Shown here: positions 12,001 to 25,100 of the stretch, piece after piece
Layout of the letters: each line of letters begins with the position of its first letter
How positions within the stretch are numbered: the first letter of the stretch is position 1
Assembly: GCF_035083965.1 (NCBI RefSeq)
Contig: NC_089731.1
Span: forward strand, 7,849,501 to 7,913,500
From: Branchiostoma lanceolatum
Lineage: Eukaryota > Chordata > Leptocardii > Amphioxiformes > Branchiostomatidae
Reading direction: 5' to 3'
DNA length: 64,000 nt
The notes under the pieces: generated by a model
What the model saw: the letters and a program-made list of their open reading frames with translations, nothing else
What the model was told of the DNA's origin: nothing
Databases searched by the model: none
Position numbers and translations under genes: made by a program

Positions 12001-14421
12001 TACCAGGCATACAAATAGAATACTGATTCTATTTACTAGCACCAACCGGTAGTTCCTATCTGAAATACCAAATATCTTACGTTCCTTACAGATCTCCAAG
12101 CAGCTCAGACGTGCAGGGTACCGAGTGTGGATTGATGAGACCAACATGCGAGGGTCCATACTGGAGGCCATGGGAGAGGCAGTCAGCAACGCAGCAGTGG
12201 TCCTGGTCTGCGTCTCCCGACAGTACTTCCTCAGCAAGAGCTGTCGAGCAGGTCCGTGACTTTGAACCTCTCTCAGTTTTACCCAATGATTTTTACAAGC
12301 ACTTCATTGAGAAGTATTCTTTAGATTACTCTTGACATCGGAGTTTTCCAGCAGCACAAAGAATAGGAAAAAGATTCATGAAGGTGTAGTGTACCACTAT
12401 AGATATCTTGACTTCTTGAACTGCAGTTCTAATATCGCTTTAAAATATTTGAAGAAAGTCTTTCGAAGCTCCTTTCTCATCGCTTGAAATCACCTTTTAA
12501 ATGATCTACAATCTTTTCCAAAACATTTACTGAAAGGGTATCAGGTATCGTGGCAAATAGTATTCATGAAAGGTGAGCAAAATAGAGCTATCCTCGACTC
12601 ATTCAAGTTTTAATCTTTGTTGGCTGTTCGAGGATGTTCTCAATTTATTTTAATATGATGCATAACTATAAAAGTTTTATGCACACCGTACACTGATAAT
12701 TGTAACAGCAGAGAAAGGTATTAAGTTATGGCAAACAACACTTACTGCTATAGTTGTATAAGTATTATCTATGACACGAAAACCTCTGTAATTTTTTTTT
12801 CATGTCCGGAAATGTACACATCTTTTTATCAGTCGTTTGTCATATCATGTTAGCAACATTTGTATTAACAAATTGTGTTGATTAACTGTATCCTAAAGAG
12901 GGGAACGCTTGCCACGTCACAAACACGCCAGTCATCCCCATCAAAGTAGAGAAGACGTACAACCCAGACGGCTGGTTGGCTGTACTTGTCGGGGCAGGGC
13001 TGTACTTCGATTTCAGCGAGCCGAAAGGCGCCAATGCTGCCATGAAGGGCCTGGTGAAAGAAATCGGTAAGTATGAATCAACTGTAGCCATTTTTGCACA
13101 GTACGTACGCCTTTTTCTGAATAATTCTATGTTCATTATGTGTGACAGTAAGTAGACATATTTTAAGTTTTACCTAGTATTTTATACCGACCAGTTCAAC
13201 CATTTAAGACAATGATTGAAGCGAGTACTTAAAATTTCTCAACCCCTTTTCCTGAATCAAGTGTTGATGTCTGCGTTTCTGCAAATCAGATTCCTGACCA
13301 TTTCGAACAGAAGTTATCAGTTAGGTTCACACATTTTGAAAACAATAGTGTAGGGAAAGAGGTGTGACCAATGACATACTTTGGTGTTAAAGTACTGACC
13401 ATCAAAGCAAGCCATACAAGGAATGTCTTATATTGAAGGTTCCCGAGGTAAAGCCGATGCACGGGATGATGATGACGATGATGATGAAGATCCCGAAACT
13501 GATCTACGGAACTGGACAACAGCTGACGTTGACAAGTGGATGACAGAATTTAACCTAAAAAAGTAAGTTCCTCTTTCAAACCGCTACGAATTAACACAAT
13601 CTTGCATCGCAGCCTTCCCTGTGAAACCCCCAAATATGAAAGCTTTATCTTGGTCAATATCAAATATCCCTCATCAACGATATGTTATCTACAGGGACAT
13701 TAGTGGGATAGCTGATATAACTGGAGCACAGCTGGCGTTTCTACGCTCACTAAAGGAACAGGTATGTGGTAAACACGTTCTTACTTGTCACACTGTAGAT
13801 TTACAGAGACTTAATACCGTAAAATACATACACGTTGGAATTTCAGATATCAGAAATATGATATCTCTAAAGATCACCTTCCTACTTTTTACTAATATCT
13901 CAGTCAAAAAGTCAATACTGATCTTGTTGGTTGAGTAACTAGGGATAAACAATGTCTTTCATGAATGTGTAAAATTAAGGTAAGGCCATGTTGATTTGAA
14001 TATATGGATGACATCCGCGCCGCGCACGCATCAATTTTTGTCCGTCCCCCCCCCCCCCAAGTTTTCAAAGCAACTTCAAAATGAGAAACTATATGTTGTA
14101 AATTGAATTTCAAAAGGCGGAAAACGGAAACTAATGCCAAAGTCAATTTCCAAAGTCAAAGAAGATGTGAAAGAACAAAAATGAAGAATCTATTATTCGC
14201 ACGCTCGCATCAGTTGTAGGGTCCCCGGAGGATGTTATCCATATTCAAATAAACTTGGCCTAACTGATTCGGCAAAATAGAGCAATACATGGTCATGCAC
14301 TTTATATGACGTCACTTTCCAGGCTCCAGAGTTCTTCTACCAGTACCTGCTGAACCACATGGGAATAACCGGCCTGGAGCAACTGACAAAGTTCACACAC
14401 GCTTTGGACAACGCACGGTGA
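9083..14421 (+). CDS. ARM-repeat / TIR / SAM-domain signalling protein (618 aa, 10 exons)
   Basis: Exons: 9083-9607, 9888-10071, 10411-10595, 11071-11308, 11644-11750, 12092-12251, 12899-13066, 13439-13562, 13695-13761, 14323-14421; phases agree and the total is 1857 nt. The start is the ATG in CACCACCATGG, giving MGCGTSQS, a myristoylation (G2) plus palmitoylation (C3) signal. Residues ~176-377 form armadillo-type helices (e.g. GVVPPLVKLM, AVGAIWQLS). Residues ~398-522 are a TIR domain of the invertebrate class: HVMISYNWDHQ (box 1), YRVWIDETNM, GSILEAM, then NPDGWLAVLVG. A glutamate at about 438 (LEAM) is where NADase TIRs carry the catalytic acid; this alignment is by eye. An Asp-rich linker (~530-541) leads to a SAM-like domain (~545-610, LRNWTTADVDKWM ... 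GITGLEQLTKF). The content resembles SARM1 but the order is ARM-TIR-SAM, not ARM-SAM-SAM-TIR. Likely membrane-anchored immune or cell-death signalling; the role is inferred. The exon 3 donor (GTTTTA) is weak. Confidence 0.85.
10112..10370 (-). mobile_element. Probable LINE/SINE 3' end in antisense, intron 2
   Basis: Starts with GAATGAATGAATGG, the reverse complement of a (CATT)n tail as found at the 3' end of L2/CR1-type retroelements, followed by ~250 bp of unique-looking sequence. No coding remnant is visible; the assignment rests on the tail alone. Confidence 0.3.
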
Positions 14422-16100
14422 CTGCAATTAACCTGAGGAGCACATTGTAGTTTTTGAACTAAATAGACTCGCCATCGTGCCAAAAGAAATGCAACAACCA
14501 GCTTTCTAATATGTCTTCGTGTCTTCCGAGACTGTGGAACTCTCTTCCATACTCAACCCCAGGCTCGTTTTTCTCTACCATTGCAAATATGGACACTTTC
14601 ATGACTGCAGCGAACACATTTCTCTTAAACTCAGGTTTACTTCTATTTATCAAGATCGATATTGAGGATAATGCGAATGACAAAAATTGAAGCGTATTGG
14701 ATCTTTTGGTTTTTGTAAATTTCACTATACTTGATCTGTTTTACTTTTTGCATTATTGATTTCTTTAACATAATTGTTGTAGGATTTGATGTATGAGCCT
14801 CCTCTCACAGTTAAAAGATGGCAACACCAGATTTTTTTGTAATTCATTTCTACAATGTGGCAATTATGGCTTCTTCAATAAAAGACAACTTAGTAACTGC
14901 TAATCGTGTAATCATTTTGTGTTCCCTGCCAAAGTTAGCCCTTAATGATAGCTACAGGCTCTGTGTTTCAGCCAAATTGTCAAACAAAACAAGAAACAAT
15001 TGATACACTAAGCTGGATGAATTGCTATGGCTTTACATGTATTTCACATGCTGTGATTTGAAACAAGAGCAAGGTCGATTCTGAGGTTAATCTGATCACA
15101 TAAAACATAAATGCCTCTTAACAGACTGTGGAGTGTGGTTCTGTAAAAGACTGAAGGAAGTGAGAAAAACTAAAAATATCTATTGCCTGGTTTTCCGTTA
15201 AGAATTTTCACTTTCTACCGGAAGACATTTTTGAACGCAGAAAAGAAACAAAAGGTTTTCGGTCTTTGTAGGGACGTCGCTCAGCATTCTATAAATGTGA
15301 AACCCTGGGCTGCATGCAGCATTCGTGATTGTTGATTGAATGCTAATTATTTATATGAATGTATACTTCAATTGGTTTCTTCGTGCATTATTGATCATGA
15401 GTGACTTGATATTGTGGAAATGTATCCAATATAGCATTTCTTAGCAACATGCCACAAACATATATCCGGGGCGAGAGTAATATTCAGAATGCTTCACAAA
15501 AGCACAGAATGTTTTCTTTCATCCATATCAATCTCTTGACATCACATCAATGGCTGATGGAGCCAAGAGTATTGACTGCCACACAGGGTCCCGAGAAAGC
15601 CAAGCCCTCGGATCATTTGCCGAACATAAGTCCGTGTGACCTGTGTCTAGACATAGTACAACCCTTCATTGTTGTCGTCATCACTGTAGAATATCTGGGG
15701 ATAAAACACCATTCTACATGCATTATCAATATAGATTCTTAAACTAGGTCGTGCACAACAGTTGCGACAAATATGTTACCAGGAAGGTCCGCCTTGCTTT
15801 GTGAACCCATATTCTCGATAAGATTTTCAATTAAAGTGTGTTTATATACATATGATATGACTGCCTTAAGTACAAAGACACTATGGTTCTGCAATAGACA
15901 CGTTATATCCTAGCAATATTAGCAACAAAAACAGCATTTTTTTAAAAGCGTTTGCGGCTGAATAGGTTGGTTGAAAGAAAGTCCGATTCCATTTTTTATG
16001 AATTGCTGATTGGGTCTACCCATTTCATTTATAATGAGTGTTCAGAGTTTGTTCCTTTGCTAGTCTTCTAAGTGGTACAGAGAGGTGTTGAGAGGATGGA
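14422..16100. other. Intergenic with dispersed-repeat remnant
   Basis: Contains the 3' UTR of the ARM-TIR-SAM gene (AATAAA at 14877-14882) and the promoter side of the chimeric receptor gene. About 15550-15730 is a diverged copy of the sequence repeated at 19.7 and 21.1 kb (shared GGCTGATGGAGCCA and CAGGGTCCCG). No gene seen. Confidence 0.5.
14877..14882 (+). terminator. Candidate polyadenylation signal AATAAA
   Basis: The first AATAAA downstream of the TGA at 14419-14421, about 455 bp into the 3' flank. The position is plausible for the ARM-TIR-SAM transcript. Confidence 0.4.
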
Positions 16101-16191
16101 ATGATGGCGACAGGAGAAAAGCTTTGGTTGTTCATCCTAGTTTTCAAGTTAGTGCAAAACGAAGAGAGGACTCAAGTCTTCGCTGATTACG
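16101..16191 (+). CDS. Exon 1: signal peptide
   Basis: Two adjacent in-frame ATGs (16101, 16104) open [20 protein letters not shown], a hydrophobic secretion signal, ending in phase 1 at GATTACG|GTAAGA. The next acceptor in a matching phase is the F-type lectin exon at 17851. Confidence 0.6.
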
Positions 16192-19100
16192 GTAAGAATC
16201 TTTCACCGTCGGTATGATGAGGTTGTGAGAGGGGAACAAAAGCTACGGACATTTGATGCTAGACTCAAGCAGACGCGTCTTATTCTGTTCGCCCCGCTGG
16301 CTGAATGTTCAAAGAGGAACATATTCCTTCATGGGGAATGAGGAAGACATAGTTATGAAATGTTACTTCCATGTACACGCACTCATTCAAGATGGAAATG
16401 TAAATAGAACAGCACACTGCGCTATTTCGCTGAGTGTGAGATCGTAGCGTTTGCCGCTGAGAAAGTACTTCTGCCATAGAAAAGACTTACATCTGGGTGG
16501 AGCGTTTTGACATTTTATAGATACATGTCGTGTCCCAGTGTGATCAGTATCTCAGTGGAGATTTGAACAGTTAAAGTTGCATTTATCGTGTACATATATG
16601 TCGAGTTCGGCAGAAGTTAACATCATGTTATGAATACATGTACGAAGGCGGGGGAATGGCAAATGAGGTCTACAAGATTACAGGTCAGGCTCCGGTATAT
16701 GGTGTAGTTACCAATAAATGGGGTTTTGTTTTATTTTCCGTATCAGAATAAAATTATGATAAAGATGTGATGTACTGAAAGCGTCTACTAAGCGTTGATT
16801 TGCTTATGCTCACTTCAAGCCATGTCCTCAGAGTTGAATTATTCTTGTTCCCGCGCTCGCATAAATATTCTGGGTGTCCAGAAGATGTGATCAATAAAAT
16901 GAAGACCATGACTATAGAATTCGGCACAACTCAGAAATGCTGATGTGCCATTGATAACATACTTAACATCCTCTTTCTCATTGAATTATCCACCTGTCTG
17001 AAAGTGCAAGATTTGCTCCTTTGTGTTACTTTACTGGCATCAGGTTCTTAAGTATACAGTTTTGATTTGTTTTCTTTTATTAGTTTCTTGTTTGTTTATG
17101 TATGTATACTTAACCTCAAGGATAGCATTCTCATATTTCATTTCATAGATTTCAAGACTCTTCATTTTTATACGCTCCCGGTGTATTTATATACAATTCA
17201 AAATATAATCTTGACTTATTTCCTTCATTCATTAAATAATTTTCTTTACTTATGTATGTGTAGCTTATAACTGCTATAGCATTCTCATATTCTTAAGTGC
17301 AGGGGGAAGACTCAAGAAAAACCATATAGATTTCTGGTTTCTCCTGCATGTTTTTTACTGATATAATTTTATGATTCAATGTCTGAATATATGCGAAAAA
17401 ACAAAAAAATATATAATTGCAAGCGGTGACCACGTTGTTAGCAAGCGAATTTTTTTGAGGCAGTGGTCACTACGAAGGCTGGTACTCAGGCTAGTCTCTC
17501 GGTACCAGATATCGTTATATGCCGTAATACACGTCAACAAAACCACTTTGTTAAGATATCGTAATAAAACGTACCTTACATTATCGTCAGCAGGTATACG
17601 ATATCGCAATTCTAACCTATTGTATACTGCATACTGAACCGACCCTCAGATTTATGCTAGAAAGTTCATTCTAAATCCGAATATCCTATTATCAAACGCA
17701 CGTTTAAGTAGTGTAAGAACGTATGATATACGAAGTCTAGACGATAGGCTTGCACTCCGCGCAAGAAATGAGAACGACCATTTGGTTGTAGCGCGCTAAT
17801 TATCGTCACACCGTGACTATCTTTTTTTTTGTTCATTGTTCAATGTGCAGGCACCACTAACATCGCCCTGAACCGCCCTGCGACCCACTCGTCGAGGGGT
17901 GGTGCTCCCGGTCGTGCTGTAGACGGGAACGATGATCCCAGGTGGCGTGGAAATTCCTGCACCCAAACGGATGGCCGTGGAGAAAGCAACCCGTGGTGGC
18001 GAGTTGACCTGGGCAGCAGTCAGTCTGTGGGTCGGGTCGTCGTCACCAACCGGAAGGACTGCTGCTCGGATCGGCTGGAAGGCTTCACTGTTTACGTAGG
18101 CGACAGCCCCGAGTTGCTGTCCAACCCGACCTGTGGGGGGCCGCAGTCCGTGGTAGGCAAGGACGTCATCACGGTGAACTGCGGCGGACTGACAGGCCGA
18201 TATGTGGGGATAGCTCTGAGCGGCGACGGGAGAATCCTTACACTCTGTGAGGTGGAGGTATTTGGAGGTACGTCTCTTGGTAGGATTGTTGATTGATGAA
18301 TAAAATATACTTACATTACATGTACATTAGAGGACCATTGCAAATCTTGGAGCGGGGCGGACGTTTTGGGGTCAAAACGTAACGTGTCCCGGGCCTACGT
18401 CACGTATGGCATAAAGTACGGATACGTGACGTACACATGGTTTTGCAATTTTCGTGTCAAACTTACGAACATGAAAAAACGTACGTTTTCCGGTCCATAC
18501 GTCACGCATTCCAGGCCATGTATGGCATCACGTATGTTTGACATACGTCACGTACTAAACGCGACGTACATATGGTCATGGCATTTTCAGATCAAAATAT
18601 CGTTTTATTGTAAACGTCACGTTTTGGGGTTATACGTTACGTACATAAAAAGGTTATGTTAACGTATCACGTTATGTACATGGCATTATTTATGTTTTAA
18701 AAATCGATGTCGAAAAAGACCTTTCTTTACCTAAACCGATCCTAAAGGTAACGGAACGATATCAGAAAGGTAAAAATAACTGCGATGATAAACGCTCACT
18801 TTCCGACAGCTTTTTTTTACCTAAACATAAAAGGGGGAGACCTCCTCCCTTTTATGTTAACCCCTTCTAAAAGCTAACGGAAGGATACCGTTTCTCCTCT
18901 GTTCGTGGAGAAGAAGAGTGCCAGATATAGAGGCGCAGGACCAACTTTTGTAGATGTTTTCATATCAACAGGCAGAGAAACATTTGGTTCCGCCTTTCAT
19001 GCAAACACAATGAATTTCTTAATCTCAAAGCATTTCCTGAAGCATGTGCTCTGTTGAAAATGGTGACTAGAATAAAGAAAAGTGTATCTAAAATGTCAAA

Positions 19101-22100
19101 ATAAAGTATGAAAATGTAATTTCAAGTAAACAATGTCGTATTTTCGCATCCTGGTGATACGTCCTTCATGTTAGATTATCTCTTCGCCAAAATATTGTTA
19201 GGAAAATCTTGTAAGCTGTTGCAAGTGTAATACTTTGAGACGCACAATGGTGGGTCAAAGTAGAACACAATTTCCTCCCCGCAAAAGTTACTTAGACCAA
19301 ACAAATGTTACAGTGGAACTCATACGCACTTGAATATACGCACAAGTATGACAGGGCCCTAAGATGAGAGCTGATGTTTGTAACTTCTATATATACTGAT
19401 CACACAGTCTTTCAAACTGCAACCCTATTCCTGTACACGTGCAAAGAAAACATCTTGACAACAGCATCTTAGCTTGGAACGTTACCAATGGCTCTTTTAT
19501 TGAAAACAATGATTGAGTGAAAGGGAGGGGCACTCCATTGTAATATCCCCTATCGATGAAAATGGCATCAATGCGTACGACAGGAGTGATGAGTGACCTA
19601 GATTGACATCCAGAAAGCTTTATACAAACATTGAATGTTTTTCTTTCAACCTGTCATCATGTGGACATCACTAGGCTGATGGAGCCACAAAGAAGATAAA
19701 CTGTCATACAGGGTCCCGTGAAACCCGAGTGCTCGGATCTAGATCTTTTGGCCAACAAAGGCTCGTCTAACCTGTGCGCACGTAACATAGTCGATCATTG
19801 TTGTTGTCCTCGGTGCAGGATTTCCGGGGTGAAAATCATTGTCCATAGATTACTAAAGTTAATTGCTAGGATTTCATGGTGACACAATACGCACATCGTA
19901 ATGATTTTTTTTAATCAGCCCATGATCGTGATGTATTCTCCCGGCAGAGGTTTCCGTCGAGTGGGGTAGCAGGATATTTGGCGTTCCTCTTTCTTCCTTC
20001 GTGAAAGAGAATAATCGTGATGTACATTTCAGGTATAATCCCTGGAACTACAGCGGCCTTTACAACCTCGACAACACGGTCTCCCCCGACTACCCTGTCC
20101 CCATCCACAGCGACAACCCCTGCTCATGGTAAGTGTCAAATGTATCCCATTACTCTTTCCTATCTTTGCACGTCCCGTAATGGCTGACTCACAAATTAAA
20201 GACGAGTCTGGAGGCAAATTTCCATCTCACTGTATAGTCCCCCCCCCCCCCCACCGTCCCAACAACCAGGCCAGCTCACGTATGGCATATGGCATCATTT
20301 CCGTGTAAAAGTATCGTATTTAAAAACATCCCTTATAATAACGTCTCCGATGTCGTCTCGGGACTAAGATATCTTTATATTGCGTTATACGCAACAAAAT
20401 ACACTTTTCTAACATATCGTTACATATTATGGCATCATTTCCGTGTCAAAATATCAAAATTAGTACCTTAAACTAGCGAAAATACGTCTACGATATGCGT
20501 ATCTTTACTACAAAAACGATGTCGTTTTACGTCTACGATATCGTCTCTCGGTACCAGATATCGTTATATGCCGTTATACACAACAACACCACGTTGTAAG
20601 CTGTTGCAATCGTAATACTATGAGACGCACAATGGTGGGTCAAAGTAGAAAACAATTTCCTCCCCGCAAAAGTTACTTAGACCAAACAAATGTTACAGTG
20701 GAACTCATACGCACTTGAATATACGCACAAGTATGACAGGGCCCTAAGATGAGAGCTGATGTTTGTAACTTCTATATATACTGATCACACAGTCTTTCAA
20801 ACTGCAACCCTATTCCTGTACACGTGCAAAGAAAACATCTTGACAACAGCATCTTAGCTTGGAACGTTACCAATGGCTCTTTTATTGAAAACAATGATTG
20901 AGTGAAAGGGAGGGGCACTCCATTGCAATATCACCTATCGATGAAAATTGGCATCAATGCGTACGACAGGAGTGATGAGTGACCTAGATTGACATCCAGA
21001 ATGCTTTATACAAACATTGAATGTTTTTCTTTCAACCTTTCATCATGTGGACATCACTAGGCTGATGGAGCCACGAAGAAGATTAACTGTCATACAGGGT
21101 CCCGTGAAACCCGAGTGCTTGGATCATTTGGCCAACAAAGGCTCGTTTAACCTGTGCGCACGTAACAGAACCGATCATTGTTCTTGTCCTCGGTGCAGGA
21201 TTTCCGGGGTGAAAATCATTGTCCATAGATTACTAAAGTTAATTGCTAGGCTCCCGTAATGGCTGACTCACAAATTAAAGACGAGTCTGGAGGCAAATTT
21301 CCATCTCACTGTATAGTCCCCCCCCCACCGTCCCAACAACCAGGCCAGCTCACGTATGGCATATGGCATCATTTCAAAACTCATCTCTAATCATCTCTAA
21401 CGCTCTAACAAAACACACTTTTCGGGCATATTTAGACATATAAAGATACATCTTGATAGCAGAGTCATAAGATATCTGTTAAAATCTGACGGCACATGTT
21501 TGTAATAAGAAATGCATATATTTAATACATCTGTATGTGTATTATGTTGCTATGGGTCGTTGAATGGGAAATAAAGAAATTCAATTCAAATCAATATAGC
21601 ATAGCTGAAGCCTGAAGGTGTCCTCTTCTAAAACGTAGTACTACATTCTACTTTATTTTCAGAAACATGTGGACTGTCGTCTTTTCGCCATGTCCCTCAA
21701 ACTCGTTGCCCGGGAGATATTCTGACAAGTCATCAAGATGTCACCCTCCAGTTCTGTGTAGATGCTTGCTGTGCATATTCGAAATGCCAGTCATTTAACT
21801 ACAACACCCAATCTGTATGCCATTTGAAACCCTTTATCTGCTCTGCCGAGGAGAAAGAGGCGACAGTTATGGGCAACATGTACGATCGGATTGTTGGACA
21901 AGGTGGGTGCGTTTGTATTACAGCAGCGCAATACGTGCGGAAACACGGGCAGATTGTGTCATTGTTACATTGCAGTTTACACGACATAATGGGTCAATTT
22001 CCAAGCAGAGAGAAAAGCGTACGGTTTTCAACCGGTGGCACACCATATCATTGCAGCTCTCCAAATAATTGCATTTACACTGTTGGGGGAGTTCCAGTAT

Positions 22101-25100
22101 ACCTGAGAAGAGTGCGTCACACTCTTGGAGCGTGGTAATTTTCAAGCAGAAGGCTGAGCGGATTTATGAAAGAGGGTTCGCGTAGAGGAAAGTAACGCTA
22201 ACCCAACCTTAATCCTATCCTTGAACCTAGTCGTTAAGCTGGTATTTCGCTTGACTGCGCCAGATTGCACCGGGCGTTTTTCAAAGTGGGCAGAAACCGG
22301 CGAGCCGTCCATTGAGACAAACTCCACGCGGGGGCAGTACCTCATCTGACATTTATTTGGCAAGGCAATTATTTGGCGCGACATCAGCAGGCTTGTAGTT
22401 GGCTGTCAGAAAGACCGGTGCCAGGCAGTCAAGAAATGTTAAATTCTTCCACACAAGCATCTGTTTGTCATGTCTGTTTGGATGAACTTGTCACAGAACT
22501 AACTTAATGTGTAAAAATTAAATCGAATCAAAACCCGAACAGGATAGAAATTCACCTTAAACTAAGAATTGGTAACACGATGTGTGTTTTTGCCGGTACG
22601 ATTAGCGAATGTTTCAACCTGACTGATTTGTTCCCACCAGTGCCCACGTCTTTGCCTGCTGTGCAAACAACTACGTCTCCTCCGGCAAGAGCATTTGATC
22701 AACCAGGTATCTAGACAAACTATCTGTGTATATACTTTCAATATATATATAGAACACAACACGGTGTATTCCGTATCACCCGAGGTATCCGCCCTACCGT
22801 GGGTCGGATCGCCCGACGGCCGTCTACTAACTTTTGATCTGTACCGTATGTAAGGTATTTTATATTTCTTAATATTGTGTAATGTCCCTGTTTTATAAGG
22901 GGTCGTATGGCGTATTGAATCTTGATTGGCCAATTCAAATAGACTACTCAATATATGAACTGTATAAGCTTGTACAAAACCTCTTCCCTAGCCCTACTTA
23001 ACTATATTCCTAATGCGACTAGACAAACCTCCCATTGAAAAACAAGTCTGTTCTTTTATATCGCACTCTAACCGGAAGCACAACTTTTTCCTTAGGTCTA
23101 CTGGCCACATCTACAGTATAGTAGCACCCTTCTACAAGGGTTCTGAAATATTTATGTTCTTTTTTATCTTCGCAGCTTGTAACAATCCACGGCCAGTCGG
23201 GATGGAATCAGGTTCCATACAAGATGACAGCATCACTGCTTCCTCCTCTTATTCCTTGACCAGCCGAGCTCCCTTTTACGGTCGGTTGAATGCTCCTTAT
23301 GACCGATTTTGGGTACCGAGCCCAAATAGCAGAATCGGGGAGTGGTTGCAGGTATGAACACGTTGACCAAACATTTACATATTTCACCAGTTGAGACAGG
23401 GACTACTTTCTGTCGAATTTATCGACAGTAATTCCATATTTTGCGCCAATTTTGTCTCCGTCGTCGAGGCGTGTTAATCTTTCATCATCTCAATTTCCCC
23501 TCAGAAATTTTGGGTAGGAAAGTTTATGAATTTCCGTCATTGATGATATTTTGCTGCAAAATCAAAGCTTATGACGATGAGTAGTATCAATCAATAGTAA
23601 CAAACGGTGTATGTCGTTTGAAGATAGATATAGCCATCATACATGTTGTGGGCACTCTATAGAAAACATCAATTTTGTCTTTTAGGTAGATATAGGAGAA
23701 ACAAGGCACGTGACGGGCACCATCGTTCAAGGTAGCGGCGTGACCTGGGGTGCGTGGGTGGAGTCCTACAAGCTACAGTACAGTGAAGATGGGAGCAGTT
23801 GGGCGACATATGGCTCCGAGAAGGTATCCTAAAGTGCTCATGTCACCGCAATTCAACATTTCTGAATTCCTGATTAGATTCAGCCATAACAACATTATTC
23901 AAAGAAAATAGACGTTTGTACCAAATATACAACCTTCTGATTTTATTGAACATCATATCTTACAAAGCATACTTCCACTTCTTGATTCCGAACGTCCGCC
24001 CGTAGCCACGCGAACCAGGTGCCGTGTCTGTTATGACGTCATGAGCAGAAATTAACTCGGCTACCCAGCGGTAGAAATCAAGAACTGGAAAAATGATTTG
24101 TCAAATTTTATGTTCAACAACATCCGAAGGGTGTATATTTTATACAAACTTCATGTTCATTGAATAATAGGATGGTTGCCTGTTGTGTTTTTCCGTAAAT
24201 GGTAACGGAAGCATTGTTCTAATATCTTTCGTTGATATCTAAATCAAGTCATGTGTTGGTAAAATGGCTACCGTGCTCTACGTGTATCAATAACCGAGTT
24301 AGTACCAATTTGTTTATCTACCTACTAGGTCTTCCCTGGCAACACGAACGCTGGAGACCATGTAACAAACCTTTTGGACTACGCTGTTGATGCCCGTTAC
24401 GTGCGTTTCGTTGTTCAGTCCTGGAACTACTATATCGCCATGAGGGTGGAGATTCTCGTCTGCATACCAGGCAAGGCTAATAGATCACACTGAAGACAAA
24501 ACGTGTTTAACGCTTTTGCCACAACAAACGCGAGCGACAATACAAAATACTGTTAGCGCTGTTCTTTCTAGAAGTTTAATGTAGTGAGAACTACGCGTTA
24601 TTTGATACAAAACAAGGAACAAATACATCGGCCAAAACGTGCCGGCGGCGCGGTCGCCGAATACCGCAAACTGGCAGCCAATTTGTGCGGCGGCTTATTT
24701 TAACTGTAGGAGACTTTGAAAGAGAATAACTCAAGCAGGCGTTGACGGATCGTCATGGGTGTTGGTATGTAGGTATTGAAATGAGTTTTTTTTTTAACCA
24801 GGGAGCTACTCTGCAGAAGGATTTCGGGTGTTCATAACGCTATCATATCATACTAAATCATGACAACAATATATTCAACAGAAAGCCTTTAAACAACGAT
24901 TTGTGTCCATCAACTGGAGGGTCCATAAAGAGGAACCTTACAATTTTCGTGTCAACATACCGCCCTCCAAAACGTACCTTAGACAAGCGAAGATATGTCG
25001 CGTGCCCCACGTGGAAGCTAAGCATACGTACCATACGTTGTGTAGCCCCCATCGCAAGCGTGGTTATGTCCCACTCGAATTCAAAGTTTAGCTTACTCTC

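Noticed and set aside
18360..18680. CRISPR-like or regulatory CRE (TGACGTCA) cluster
   Set aside because: The ACGTCACGTA words are irregularly spaced, degenerate and repeated in other introns with no spacer structure. A decayed minisatellite or repeat element fits better.
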